This document shows, piece by piece, positions 1 to 8,170 of a DNA stretch of 64,000 nucleotides; within the stretch, counting starts at the first letter, position 1; each line of letters begins with the position of its first letter. A program made the position numbers and the translations under genes. Source of the DNA: Erwinia billingiae Eb661 (lineage in GTDB: Bacteria; Pseudomonadota; Gammaproteobacteria; Enterobacterales; Enterobacteriaceae); NCBI RefSeq assembly GCF_000196615.1, contig NC_014306.1:1364001-1428000 (forward strand), written 5' to 3'. A model generated the notes under the pieces. The model had not been told where the DNA came from, did not search any database, and saw nothing but the letters and a program-made list of their open reading frames with translations.

Positions 1-700
1 AGACAAAAACTTCAACCCGTTCGCCACCGCAGGCGCCACCGGCCAGATGTTTAACGATCTGTCGCCGGGCAACTTCGATGGTCCTTCACTGGGCTTTATC
101 GGCGGCGCGAAAATTCACAGCTCGCAGGCGACCGGTACGCCAATCAGCACCGCCTTGCCGAAAGGCACACCGGCATGGGGAACCGGCTGGAAAGAGGGGA
201 TGGAAGAGTGGTACGGCCATTCGATGAAGATCAGCATCACCACCACCTGCCAGTCCTACCGCGATATCTATCTCGATCTGGATCCGAACTACAAAGACGA
301 GTACGGCTATCCGCTGCTGCGTATGACCTTCGACTGGAAACTGAACGAGCTTAAGCTGCAGCAGCACCTGAAGCAGATCGTCGGCAATATCACCAAAGAG
401 CTTAACCCGGACAGCTACAGCGAAAGCTTCCTGCCGATGGATGCGCACTTTGACCTGACCAAATACGTCTCGACCCACAACGTCGGCGGCGCGGTGATGG
501 GCGATAATCCGAAGACCTCTGCGCTGAATAAGTACCTGCAGAGCTGGGATGTTCATAACGTCTTTGTGCCAGGCGGTAATGCGTTCCCGCAGAACTTCCA
601 GGCGAACCCGACCGATACCATTGGCGCAATCACGCTGATGGCGGCTCAGGCGATCAAGGATCACTATCTGAAAAATCCCGGCCCACTGGTACAGGCGTAA
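1..700 (+). CDS. Gluconate 2-dehydrogenase flavoprotein subunit, C-terminal part (GMC oxidoreductase)
   Basis: The gene is cut by the window edge; the frame is open from base 2 and ends with TAA at 698-700. The visible 233 or so residues are the C-terminal half of a GMC-family FAD oxidoreductase. The substrate-site His lies in THNVGGAVMG, and the second conserved His/Asn position is in GGNAFPQNFQANPTDT followed by the closing FAD-contact segment. The next gene, 5 bp on, encodes a three-haem cytochrome c, and this pairing is typical of membrane-bound gluconate 2-dehydrogenase. That enzyme oxidises gluconate to 2-ketogluconate in the periplasm and passes electrons to ubiquinone. A sorbitol or other polyol dehydrogenase of the same architecture cannot be excluded, because the N-terminus and the small subunit lie outside the window. 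Confidence 0.85.
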   Translation, partial: DKNFNPFATAGATGQMFNDLSPGNFDGPSLGFIGGAKIHSSQATGTPISTALPKGTPAWGTGWKEGMEEWYGHSMKISITTTCQSYRDIYLDLDPNYKDEYGYPLLRMTFDWKLNELKLQQHLKQIVGNITKELNPDSYSESFLPMDAHFDLTKYVSTHNVGGAVMGDNPKTSALNKYLQSWDVHNVFVPGGNAFPQNFQANPTDTIGAITLMAAQAIKDHYLKNPGPLVQA

Positions 701-705
701 GCGAT

Positions 706-1965
706 ATGAAGATGACATTAAAAAGTTTGGTTCTGGCCAACACGCTGCTGCTGGGCGCAGGATTTTGTCAGCTGGCGCAGGCAGACGATGCGGCGCTGGT
801 AAAGCAGGGGGAATACATCTCCCGTCTGGGCGACTGCAGTGCCTGTCACTCGATTCCGGGCAAACCGGCGTTCTCCGGCGGCCTGGCGATTGAGTCGAAC
901 CTCGGCACGATTTATTCGACCAATATCACGCCGGATAAAGATCACGGCATTGGCAACTATTCCGAGCAGCAGTTCTCTGATGCGGTGCGTAAGGGTGTGC
1001 TGCCAGACGGCAAGCGCCTGTATCCGGCAATGCCTTATCCGGACTACGCCAAGATCAACGATCGGGATATGCACGCGCTTTACACTTACTTTATGCAGGG
1101 CGTGAAGCCAAGTGCCGACGTGCCGCCGGAAACGGATCTGAGTTTCCCGTTCAGCCAGCGCTGGGGAATGCGCTTCTGGAACTGGGCGTTTGTGTCCGAC
1201 AAGCCATTCCAGCCTATCGGTGGGGCCACGGCGGAAGTAAATCGCGGTGCCTATCTGGTGGAAAGCCTCGGTCACTGTGGCAGCTGCCACACGCCGCGCG
1301 GTCTGGGGATGAACGAGAAAGCGCTGGATAGCGGTGACGACCAGTTCCTCGCCGGTGGCAACCTCAACGGATGGGAAGTGCCTTCCCTGCGTGGTCTGCC
1401 ACACTGGACCGAGCAGGAAACCGTCGACTATCTGGCAACCGGCCGTAACGACAAGGCGGCGGTGGGCGGCGAGATGACCTCGGTGGTTGAGCACAGCACC
1501 TCGTATATGAGCGATGCCGACCTGAAAGCGATTGCCGCTTACCTGAAGTTTATTGGCGGCAACCCGGCGGCACCTGCCGCGCAGGAAACCACCATCAGCC
1601 CAACGGAAGCGAAGCTGACGGCGGCGAAAAACCTCTCTGCGGGCGAGCGTCTGTATCTGGACAACTGTGGCGCCTGTCACTTTGTCACCGGTAAAGGCGC
1701 ACCGGGCGTGTTCCCGCAGCTGGACCAGGCGACCATCGTTAATGCCGGCGATCCGGGTGGGTTGATTCATACCATTCTGGCCGGTGCGCAGCAGCCTTCA
1801 ACGGCGAAAGCGCCATCCACGCTGGCGATGCCAGGCTTTGCCAACCGTCTTAGCGATGATCAAGTGGCGCAGTTAGCGACCTTTATCCGCCAGGGCTGGA
1901 GCAACAAAGCGTCGGCGGTTACCGCTGACCAGGTGGCGAAAGTCAGAGAATCGCTGAAGAAGTAA
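706..1965 (+). CDS. Gluconate 2-dehydrogenase cytochrome c subunit (three haems)
   Basis: 419 residues with an N-terminal signal peptide (cleavage probably after AQA near residue 26) and three CxxCH haem c sites at residues 44-48 (CSACH), 191-195 (CGSCH) and 321-325 (CGACH). This is the triple cytochrome c layout of bacterial alcohol and gluconate dehydrogenase electron-transfer subunits, which take electrons from the flavoprotein and hand them to the quinone pool. The start at 706 follows the flavoprotein stop by 5 bp, so the two are translated as an operon; an in-frame ATG at 712 is an alternative. A strong terminator follows the gene, so this is the last gene of the operon. Confidence 0.88.
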   Translation: MKMTLKSLVLANTLLLGAGFCQLAQADDAALVKQGEYISRLGDCSACHSIPGKPAFSGGLAIESNLGTIYSTNITPDKDHGIGNYSEQQFSDAVRKGVLPDGKRLYPAMPYPDYAKINDRDMHALYTYFMQGVKPSADVPPETDLSFPFSQRWGMRFWNWAFVSDKPFQPIGGATAEVNRGAYLVESLGHCGSCHTPRGLGMNEKALDSGDDQFLAGGNLNGWEVPSLRGLPHWTEQETVDYLATGRNDKAAVGGEMTSVVEHSTSYMSDADLKAIAAYLKFIGGNPAAPAAQETTISPTEAKLTAAKNLSAGERLYLDNCGACHFVTGKGAPGVFPQLDQATIVNAGDPGGLIHTILAGAQQPSTAKAPSTLAMPGFANRLSDDQVAQLATFIRQGWSNKASAVTADQVAKVRESLKK

Positions 1966-1987
1966 GGGATTTTCGGGCACCACATAC

Positions 1988-2015
1988 AGAGAGAGGCTTC
2001 GGCCTCTCTTTTTTT
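1988..2015 (+). terminator. Rho-independent terminator of the gluconate dehydrogenase operon
   Basis: An 8-bp stem (AGAGAGGC / GCCTCTCT) with a TTCG tetraloop is followed by seven T residues, 23 bp after the cytochrome c stop codon. Confidence 0.9.
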
Positions 2016-2218
2016 ATGCCATTTGGCCCTCTTAACACAAATCATTCGCGTCTGGAAGGTCCTTAATTCGTTCATAGTGTTAAGGAAGTGATAAGAAGGG
2101 GTAAAGTAGCGTAAGTCCATGGGTTTTAAGACATTTGGAGATATTCAACCGCCTGCGCTTAGCCGATAGTACCACTCAACGGCGGCACGAAAGCCGGGTG
2201 AAAATCGAGGATACAAAA

Positions 2219-2701
2219 ATGAAAAAAACGACTCTGGCACTGTTAATGACCGTCTTTACGGCAAGCACCCTGTTCTCCACGGTTTCTCAGGCTGAGGGCC
2301 CTCCGGGACAGCCATGGCATCAGCAGGGCGGCCATGATGGACACGGCGGCCCTGACGGCCACGGTGGCGGCCCAGGTCGTGGTCCGGATCGCGGACATGA
2401 CGATCGCGGTCATAACGATCGCGGACATGATAATCACGATCGCGGTCACGACAATCGTGGCCCGGATCGTCATTACGAATCCCGCGACCGCTTTGCGTGG
2501 CAGGGACACGACTTCCGTCGTGGCGACCGCCTGCCACCGCACTATCGTTACGATGATTACCGCGTCAATGACTGGCACGAACGTGGCCTACGTGAACCGC
2601 CGCGGGGTGAGAACTGGGCCTACATCGACGGCAACTATGTGTTGATTGCGGCGGCAACCGGGGTGATTACCTCGATCCTGTTAAATAACGCCTTCCACTA
2701 G
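2219..2701 (+). CDS. RcnB-family periplasmic protein with His-rich linker
   Basis: 160 residues. The start at 2219 is chosen because it gives a clean Sec signal peptide (MKKTTLALLMTVFTASTLFS, cleavage near SQA-E) and has GAGG 9 nt upstream; a TTG further upstream would spoil the signal. The middle is a low-complexity stretch of Gly, His, Asp and Arg with DRGHD/DRGHN repeats, plausible for metal binding. The C-terminal 55 residues are an RcnB domain: RYDDYRVNDWHERGL, then WAYIDGNYVLIAAATGVI. E. coli RcnB is a periplasmic protein that tunes nickel/cobalt export. The metal here is not known. A second member of the family lies at 4713-5132, on the other side of a chemoreceptor gene. Confidence 0.82.
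   Translation: MKKTTLALLMTVFTASTLFSTVSQAEGPPGQPWHQQGGHDGHGGPDGHGGGPGRGPDRGHDDRGHNDRGHDNHDRGHDNRGPDRHYESRDRFAWQGHDFRRGDRLPPHYRYDDYRVNDWHERGLREPPRGENWAYIDGNYVLIAAATGVITSILLNNAFH
2387..2460 (+). repeat. Short tandem repeats inside the RcnB-like gene
   Basis: Imperfect 15-bp units beginning GATCGCGG(A/T)CA occur at 2387, 2402, 2417 and 2438, with a degenerate one at 2453. All are multiples of three, encode DRGH(D/N) and keep the frame, so copy number can change without breaking the gene. Confidence 0.85.
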
Positions 2702-2709
2702 TCCTTCTG

Positions 2710-2746
2710 ACGGCTGGCCACTGCGCCAGCCGTGTTACTTTTCCCC
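2710..2746 (+). terminator. Probable terminator after the first RcnB-like gene
   Basis: A perfect 9-bp stem (ACGGCTGGC / GCCAGCCGT, 2710-2718 and 2725-2733) with a 6-nt loop begins 8 bp after the stop codon. The T-tract is interrupted, so termination may be partial. Confidence 0.55.
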
Positions 2747-2795
2747 TTACTTTTCAGCCTGCTACATCCCCGCGTTTTATATCCTTCCTTCAGGG

Positions 2796-2823
2796 TAAAG
2801 TTTCGCCGCTCAACTACCGATAA
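2796..2823 (+). promoter_or_regulatory. Sigma-28 (FliA) promoter of the chemoreceptor gene
   Basis: TAAAGTTT at 2796-2803 matches the sigma-28 -35 element completely, and ACCGATAA at 2816-2823 matches the -10 GCCGATAA at seven of eight positions. The spacer is 12 nt instead of the usual 11. It lies about 120 bp upstream of the chemoreceptor start, as expected for a flagellar class 3 gene. Confidence 0.72.
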
Positions 2824-2948
2824 CCTCTGTAAGGCCGTTCTCTGACCTTAATTCCAGCTTAGATCCGACTGCTGCTTCACCTGAAGGGTGAGGGCGATGT
2901 CTGTCAGCTATTTACAAGGCACCAGTGAAATCACGTTGAGGTTTCAGC

Positions 2949-4598
2949 ATGACTATTACAAAAAGACTGTTCTTTATTTTTTCCCTGCTCGCCGTGGCCC
3001 TGTGCCTGCTGGCCGGGTTCTCTCTCTATGCCATCACCGGGTTCCAGAACAGATTTGAATACGTTCAGATGAACGCCATTCCCAGCATCAAAGATTTGGA
3101 TAAGGCTATCAGCACCGCCAGCAAGCTGAATATGGCGCTTTACGAGCATCAGAGTGAAGCGAACAACAGCAAGCAGAATGAATTTGAGAAAAAGATTAAC
3201 GAGCAGATTGACCTGTTAAAAACCCAGACCGATTACTATATGGCGAACGATATCTCCAGCGATGAAGATAAGGCCATGACCGTCGCTGCGCTGGCTGATA
3301 TCGAGGCGATAAAAGCGGTGTTACCGGCCTTTATCACCGCTTCACTGGCGCATAACGATGCGGTTACCCTGCCGATGATGCAGGGTGAGGGCGGAATTGG
3401 TGCGGCGGTGCGCAAGCTGACCGGCGATCTTAAGGCGCAGATCGAGCTGAACATTCAAATCGGCGAAAGCTTACGCAAAGAAAACAACGCGATTTACTCT
3501 CGCGTGTTCTGGGGATTACTGAGCTTCTCTGCGGTAGTGATCCTGCTGATGGGCGCACTGGCGTGTAAGACCATCTTCGGCGTGCGCCGCAGCCTGAACA
3601 GTATTCAGCAGGTGATGGTTGAGACCAGCGAATCGCTGGATCTGACCCGCCTGGCCGACGACAGCCGTCATGATGAGATTGGCAAAACCGCCTTTGCGTT
3701 TAACGCCCTGATGGCACGCGTGGCCACCGCGATGACCGCCGTCACCGCCTCGGCGCAGTCCGTCAGCTCGGCTTCAACGCAGATTGCCGCCGGTAACGAA
3801 GATCTGTCTGCCCGTACGGAAGAACAGGCTGCCTCACTGGAGCAGACCTCTGCCAGCATGAGTACCCTGAACGACACGGTGAAGCAGAACGCCGAAAACG
3901 CCAAACAGGCCAGCCTGTTAGCCAGCAACGCCAACGAAATGGCCGAGCAGAGCGGGAATGCGGTGTCCTCAATGGTGAAAACCATGGACAACATTAAGGC
4001 CAGCTCCAGCAAAATCTCCGACATCACCGGGTTAATCGAAGGCATTGCCTTCCAGACCAACATCCTGGCGTTAAACGCCGCGGTAGAAGCGGCACGTGCG
4101 GGTGAGCAGGGTCGTGGATTTGCCGTGGTCGCCAGCGAAGTGCGTAACCTGGCACAGCGATCATCTGTGGCAGCCAAAGAGATCAAAGATCTGATCGTTA
4201 CCTCGGCACAGCTGGTGGAAAGCGGTGCCGTACAGGTGGCGAACGTCGGCGATAATATGGAGAAAGTGCAGGGTTCGATCCGTCAGGTGGCGGATATCGT
4301 CGGTGAAATGGCGGCGGCAACCTCTGAGCAGAGCCAGGGCATTGAGCAGGTGCATCTGGCCGTGGGTCAGATGGACTCGGTGACGCAGCAGAACGCCGCG
4401 CTGGTGGAAGAAGCGTCAGCGGCTTCCCAGTCGTTGCAGGAACAGGCACTGACCCTGAGTAATCTGGTGGGTGCGTTTAAGGTGCAGGCCGGCAGCGCAG
4501 TCGCCGCCGTTCATCAGCCAGCCGTGGTGAAATCACCGGCCAGGGCGGGAAAACTGATTAAGCCTGAACTGGCTACCGATAACTGGAGCTCGTTCTGA
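2949..4598 (+). CDS. Methyl-accepting chemotaxis protein
   Basis: 549 residues. First transmembrane helix at about 5-29, periplasmic ligand domain at about 30-184 (helical, four-helix-bundle type), second membrane helix at 186-206, HAMP at about 207-262, then the long signalling coiled coil. The hairpin tip around residues 362-404 ([20 protein letters not shown], then [16 protein letters not shown]) is the CheA/CheW-binding region. The last five residues are NWSSF, which fits the tethering pentapeptide pattern that recruits the CheR methyltransferase (NWETF in Tar/Tsr). The GAGG ribosome site at 2936 supports the start. A sigma-28 promoter lies upstream. The ligand is unknown; the flanking RcnB-like genes make metal sensing one possibility. 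Confidence 0.92.
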   Translation: MTITKRLFFIFSLLAVALCLLAGFSLYAITGFQNRFEYVQMNAIPSIKDLDKAISTASKLNMALYEHQSEANNSKQNEFEKKINEQIDLLKTQTDYYMANDISSDEDKAMTVAALADIEAIKAVLPAFITASLAHNDAVTLPMMQGEGGIGAAVRKLTGDLKAQIELNIQIGESLRKENNAIYSRVFWGLLSFSAVVILLMGALACKTIFGVRRSLNSIQQVMVETSESLDLTRLADDSRHDEIGKTAFAFNALMARVATAMTAVTASAQSVSSASTQIAAGNEDLSARTEEQAASLEQTSASMSTLNDTVKQNAENAKQASLLASNANEMAEQSGNAVSSMVKTMDNIKASSSKISDITGLIEGIAFQTNILALNAAVEAARAGEQGRGFAVVASEVRNLAQRSSVAAKEIKDLIVTSAQLVESGAVQVANVGDNMEKVQGSIRQVADIVGEMAAATSEQSQGIEQVHLAVGQMDSVTQQNAALVEEASAASQSLQEQALTLSNLVGAFKVQAGSAVAAVHQPAVVKSPARAGKLIKPELATDNWSSF

Positions 4599-4646
4599 TA
4601 GCACGGCCTGACGCCGCCTGATTTGCTCAGGACGTGTCAAAGCCAT

Positions 4647-4684
4647 AAAAAAGCCCCGCCAGAGCGATCTGGCGGGGCTTTTTA
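4647..4684. terminator. Bidirectional terminator between the chemoreceptor and the second RcnB-like gene
   Basis: A perfect 13-bp stem (AAGCCCCGCCAGA / TCTGGCGGGGCTT) with a GCGA tetraloop, with A-run on the left and T-run on the right. It serves both convergent genes. Confidence 0.93.
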
Positions 4685-4712
4685 TTGCCCGCTTAGCGCG
4701 GGATCTCAGCGC

Positions 4713-5132
4713 TTACTGATGGGCAATGATAGAAGCAATCACACCGGTGCTGATGGCAATCAGGACATAGTTGCCATCAACATTCTGCCAGCGGTGACCG
4801 GCCGGTGGCGCCTTCAGGCCACGCTGATGCCAGTCGTTGACCTGGTAACCTTCACCCCGGTATTTCTGCGGCAGTGGGCGACCCTGATGGAAGTCATTGT
4901 GATGCGACTGTTTGTGCTGCGGCTCGCGGTGCTCGGAAGCACGCTGTGGCTGTGCACCGTGCGGATTACCCTGCGGCTGGCCGCCGTGCTGGTTGCCGCC
5001 TTGCGGTGGACGTTTCACTGGCTGCTGCTGGTGCTGATCGTCATGACCCTGCTGTGGGCCTTCGGCAAATGCGCTCAGGCTGGTTGAAGCAAACAGCAGC
5101 GCAGAAAGGGCAATAATTCCTGATTTTTTCAT
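4713..5132 (-). CDS. Second RcnB-family periplasmic protein, Gln/His-rich
   Basis: 139 residues from the ATG at 5132 (MKKSGIIALSALLFAS..., signal peptide cleaved after AFA). An upstream in-frame ATG at 5207 would put a basic leader before the signal and is rejected. The middle is rich in Gln, His, Pro and Gly (HDDQHQQQPVK, GNQHGGQPQG) and the C-terminus is the RcnB domain (GEGYQVNDWHQRGLKAPP, then VDGNYVLIAISTGVIASII). It is a diverged paralogue of the protein at 2219-2701: the domain is conserved while the linker differs in composition. It is convergent with the chemoreceptor gene. Role in metal homeostasis is inferred from the family only. Confidence 0.8.
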   Translation of the reverse strand: MKKSGIIALSALLFASTSLSAFAEGPQQGHDDQHQQQPVKRPPQGGNQHGGQPQGNPHGAQPQRASEHREPQHKQSHHNDFHQGRPLPQKYRGEGYQVNDWHQRGLKAPPAGHRWQNVDGNYVLIAISTGVIASIIAHQ

Positions 5133-5368
5133 CTTTTTTTCCCTGTGGGTATGGAGCAAAAGTCGTGTTGATGCAGACAATTTGGGGGGCAGGGAAGGGA
5201 AGAACAACCTGAATACTCCTAAGAATGATGATCTTAACGGTAAATTTACACTGGCTTAGCGCAACGCTAACGGAGGAGGGGCAAAAGGGGCGAAATCGGG
5301 CGCTGAAAGCGGATGAATAGTGCCAGTAAATACGGCGAACACGCGCCACAGCAGTGGCGCATTGTGGA

Positions 5369-6145
5369 TCAGAACGGGGTTTCGACCACACCGCCGTCGA
5401 CACGTAAGGCGGCACCTGACGTGGCGGAGGACAGCGGTGAACAGACATACACCACCATATTGCTAACTTCTTCGACGCTGGCGGCACGCTGGATCACCGA
5501 GGTTGGGCGGTTGGCTTTGACAAATTTCGCGCCCAGCTCTTCCAGATCGGCACCCTGATCCAGCTCTTTCTTAAACATCTCTTTGAAGCCATCGGACAGC
5601 GTCGGGCCGGGCAGCACGGCATTTACCGTGACGCCGGATCCGGCAACCGCTTTAGCCAGTCCACGAGAGAGAGCCAACAGCGCGGTTTTGCTGACGCCAT
5701 AATGGATCATATCGGGAGGGATATTCACCGCAGATTCAGAAGAGAGGAACACCACGCGTCCCCAGCCTGCCTGCTTCATCGCCGGCATATAGGCACGGCT
5801 CAGGCGCACGGCGGACATCACGTTGACGTCCCAGATCTTTTGCCAGGTATCGTCGGTGGTTTCAAAGAAATCCCCCTGCGGGAAAATCCCGACGTTGTTG
5901 ACCAGCACGTCGCAGGTGGGCTCGGCGTTGATCAACGCCTGACAGCCCTCTTCCGTCCCCAAATCCACCACATGACCGCGCGCATTGTTGCCGAGTTTTT
6001 TCACCAGCGAATTCACCTGATCTTCGCTGCGGCCGGTGACAATCACCGTTGCGCCCGCGGCCGCCAGACCTTCCGCAATCCCTTTACCAATCCCCTTGGT
6101 TGAGCCGGTAACAATCGCCGTTTTGCCGGTTAATTCAATCTTCAT
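5369..6145 (-). CDS. Short-chain dehydrogenase/reductase
   Basis: 258 residues. Rossmann NAD(P)-binding motif TGSTKGIGKG at residues 13-22, NNVG at 83-86, catalytic Ser near 135 and the Tyr149-x3-Lys153 pair (YGVSK). This is the classical SDR fold and length; the substrate cannot be read from the sequence. The start at 6145 has AAGGAG 8 nt upstream. A longer reading to 6199 is unlikely because it adds residues before the usual beta-strand. The LysR gene at 6209-7108 is on the same strand 63 bp upstream, so both could be co-transcribed. Confidence 0.85.
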   Translation of the reverse strand: MKIELTGKTAIVTGSTKGIGKGIAEGLAAAGATVIVTGRSEDQVNSLVKKLGNNARGHVVDLGTEEGCQALINAEPTCDVLVNNVGIFPQGDFFETTDDTWQKIWDVNVMSAVRLSRAYMPAMKQAGWGRVVFLSSESAVNIPPDMIHYGVSKTALLALSRGLAKAVAGSGVTVNAVLPGPTLSDGFKEMFKKELDQGADLEELGAKFVKANRPTSVIQRAASVEEVSNMVVYVCSPLSSATSGAALRVDGGVVETPF

Positions 6146-6208
6146 GTCGATCTCCTTTTGGGTCGCAAAAGAGATAAGTGTAGACAAGCGAAACTGCAAA
6201 CCCGGCTC

Positions 6209-7108
6209 TCAGTCACATTCCCCAACAAAATCAATAAATGCCCGCAGCGGTGCCGGGATCAGACGGCGGTCGGGATAATAGAGCCACGGGCCGGGGAAGG
6301 TCAGCCACCACGGCTGCAAAATGGGTTCGAGTTCGCCGCGGGCAAAATAGGGCGCAAGCCACTCTTCGAACAGGTAAACGATGCCGCCGCCGGCGATGGC
6401 GGTATCCACCGCCAGGTCGACACCGGCGCCAATGCTGACCAACAGCGCGGCGGGCGGCTTAACCCGCACGTTTTCTCCCTCACGCTCAAATTCCCACTCC
6501 GGCTCCACGCCACTGGCGAAGCGACCGCGCAGGCAGCGGTGCTGTATCAGATGATGTGGATGGGTTGGCCGTCCGGCCTGATTGAGGTAATCCGCTGAGG
6601 CGGCCAGCGCAAACCGTTGCTTGCGCGGGCCAATCGGAACGGCAATCACATCCTGCTCCAGCTTTTCGTCGTAGCGTATGCCGGCATCACAGCCCTCGCG
6701 GAACACATCCTGCACGTTGCTTTCGGCGACTATCTCCAGCTGGATGTCCGGGTAGCGCGCCAGAAATGCCGGAACGATCGTCGGCAGGATCAGCCTTGAG
6801 ACGCTTATCGGCACGTTTAAACGCAGGGTGCCTGAAGGCGTGTCGCGATAGCGATTAATGTCATCCAGCGCCGACTCCATCTCGTTCATGGCCGGCATCA
6901 GCCGCGCCATCAGCGCTCGGCCAGCGTCGGTCAGCGAGACCGAACGGGTGGTGCGGTGAAACAGCCGGATGCCCAGCTGCTGTTCCGCCCGTCTGACCGC
7001 ATCGCTCAGCCGCGAGGGATTGCTGCCGGTAACGCGTGCCGCTTCGCGAAAGCCGCCGGCTTTGGCTACCGCTACCACCGCATGAAGCAGGGAGATATCG
7101 AGTTTCAT
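6209..7108 (-). CDS. LysR-family transcriptional regulator
   Basis: 299 residues starting MKLDISLLHAVVAVAKAGG. The N-terminal winged helix-turn-helix (residues about 5-65, with the recognition region SNPSRLSDAVRRAEQQLGIRLFHR) is followed by the LysR effector-binding domain. The arrangement with PSRLSDAVRRAE resembles the LysR subgroup that controls oxidoreductases. It is divergent from the pyridoxal-reductase-like gene at 7206, with 97 bp between, and upstream of the SDR on the same strand. By the usual LysR habit it may control either neighbour. The inducer is unknown. Confidence 0.87.
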   Translation of the reverse strand: MKLDISLLHAVVAVAKAGGFREAARVTGSNPSRLSDAVRRAEQQLGIRLFHRTTRSVSLTDAGRALMARLMPAMNEMESALDDINRYRDTPSGTLRLNVPISVSRLILPTIVPAFLARYPDIQLEIVAESNVQDVFREGCDAGIRYDEKLEQDVIAVPIGPRKQRFALAASADYLNQAGRPTHPHHLIQHRCLRGRFASGVEPEWEFEREGENVRVKPPAALLVSIGAGVDLAVDTAIAGGGIVYLFEEWLAPYFARGELEPILQPWWLTFPGPWLYYPDRRLIPAPLRAFIDFVGECD

Positions 7109-7205
7109 TGTCCGCCTTATCGTACAGTCTGTCGTGATTCTGCTGGATAGTTGCACAGACTCAGCAGGGCTACAATCATCAGGTTATCAACTCTGGAGGT
7201 TTGTT

Positions 7206-8066
7206 ATGTCCGATCTTTTGCTTACCTTTCCCCTCGCGGGTCGTCAGATTAACCGTATGGGCTACGGCGCTATGCAGCTAGCCGGTCCGGGCGTGTTTGG
7301 CCCACCGGCCGATCGGCAGGCCGCCATCAACGTGCTGCGTGCGGCGGTCGACGCCGGCGTCAATATGATTGATACCTCGGATTTTTACGGCCCGCATATC
7401 ACCAATCAGTTAATCAAAGAGGCGCTGCATCCCTGGCATGAAAGCCTGTGCATTGTCACCAAAGTCGGTTGCTTCCGGGATGAGAAGGGCGGTTGGCTGC
7501 CCGCGTTTAGTGCCGATGAGCTGGCGCGCGCGGTGGACGACAACCTGAAAAATCTGGGCGTTGATGTGCTGGATGTGGTGAATCTGCGCAGCATGTTCAA
7601 CGTTCAACAGCCGCAGGAAGGCTCGCTGGACGCGCCGTTGCAGGCGTTGATAAAACTGAAGGAGCAGGGGCTGATCCGTCATATTGGCCTCAGTAACGTT
7701 ACGCCGAAACAGGTTGCCGATGCGCAGGCAATGACCGAAATCGTCTGCGTGCAAAACCTGTATAACCTGGCTAACCGTCAGGACGACCAGCTGGTAGATA
7801 GCCTGGCCGCGCAGGGCGTGGCGTATGTGCCGTTCTTCCCGCTGGGTGGCTTCAGCCCGTTGCAGTCTGCCGAGCTGACCGACGTGGCGAAAAGCCTGAA
7901 TGCCACGCCGATGCAGGTGGCGCTGGCGTGGTTGCTACAGCGTTCGCCGAATATCTTGCTGATCCCCGGTACCTCGTCGGTGGCGCATTTACATGAAAAT
8001 ATGGCGGCGAAGGATCTGCACTTACCGGCGGAGGCGCTGGAAAAACTGAATGGCATGAGCGCTTAA
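7206..8066 (+). CDS. pdxI: Aldo/keto reductase, PdxI (YdbC)-like pyridoxal reductase
   Basis: 286 residues, opening MSDLLLTFPLAGRQINRMGY. The stretches GAMQLAGPGVFGPP, IDTSDFYGPH, LLQRSPNILLIPGTSSVAHL and VPFFPLGGF match E. coli YdbC closely as I recall it. YdbC was identified as PdxI, an NADPH-dependent pyridoxal reductase of the vitamin B6 salvage pathway. The AKR Asp, Tyr (DTSDFYG) and Lys (VTKVG) are present. The usual active-site His is not, the corresponding segment reading DVVNLRS; this is also the case in YdbC, so it is a family trait rather than damage. The start at 7206 has GGAGG 7 nt upstream. It is divergent from a LysR gene. Confidence 0.85.
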   Translation: MSDLLLTFPLAGRQINRMGYGAMQLAGPGVFGPPADRQAAINVLRAAVDAGVNMIDTSDFYGPHITNQLIKEALHPWHESLCIVTKVGCFRDEKGGWLPAFSADELARAVDDNLKNLGVDVLDVVNLRSMFNVQQPQEGSLDAPLQALIKLKEQGLIRHIGLSNVTPKQVADAQAMTEIVCVQNLYNLANRQDDQLVDSLAAQGVAYVPFFPLGGFSPLQSAELTDVAKSLNATPMQVALAWLLQRSPNILLIPGTSSVAHLHENMAAKDLHLPAEALEKLNGMSA

Positions 8067-8170
8067 CGGCCGGTCAGGTCGGTCTGAATGACAGGCGGAG
8101 AGGCCGATAACGTCGTGAATCAGGCTGGATAATACAGGCAGGCCAGGGAAGGCCCGCCTGCCGTTGGCGA

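Noticed and set aside
86..718. Long open frame on the minus strand opposite the flavoprotein gene
   Set aside because: It mirrors the codon pattern of the real gene on the plus strand, has no ribosome site and no family-like sequence.
2387..2460. Repeats considered as a CRISPR-like array
   Set aside because: Units are 15 bp, contiguous and in frame within a gene; there are no spacers and no cas genes.
4623..5116. Open frames on the plus strand opposite the second RcnB-like gene
   Set aside because: They begin inside a terminator and are antisense to a protein with a clear signal peptide and domain.
7206..8066. Missing active-site His in the aldo/keto reductase taken as a damaged enzyme
   Set aside because: E. 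coli YdbC (PdxI) has the same replacement as I recall its sequence, so this is normal for the subfamily.
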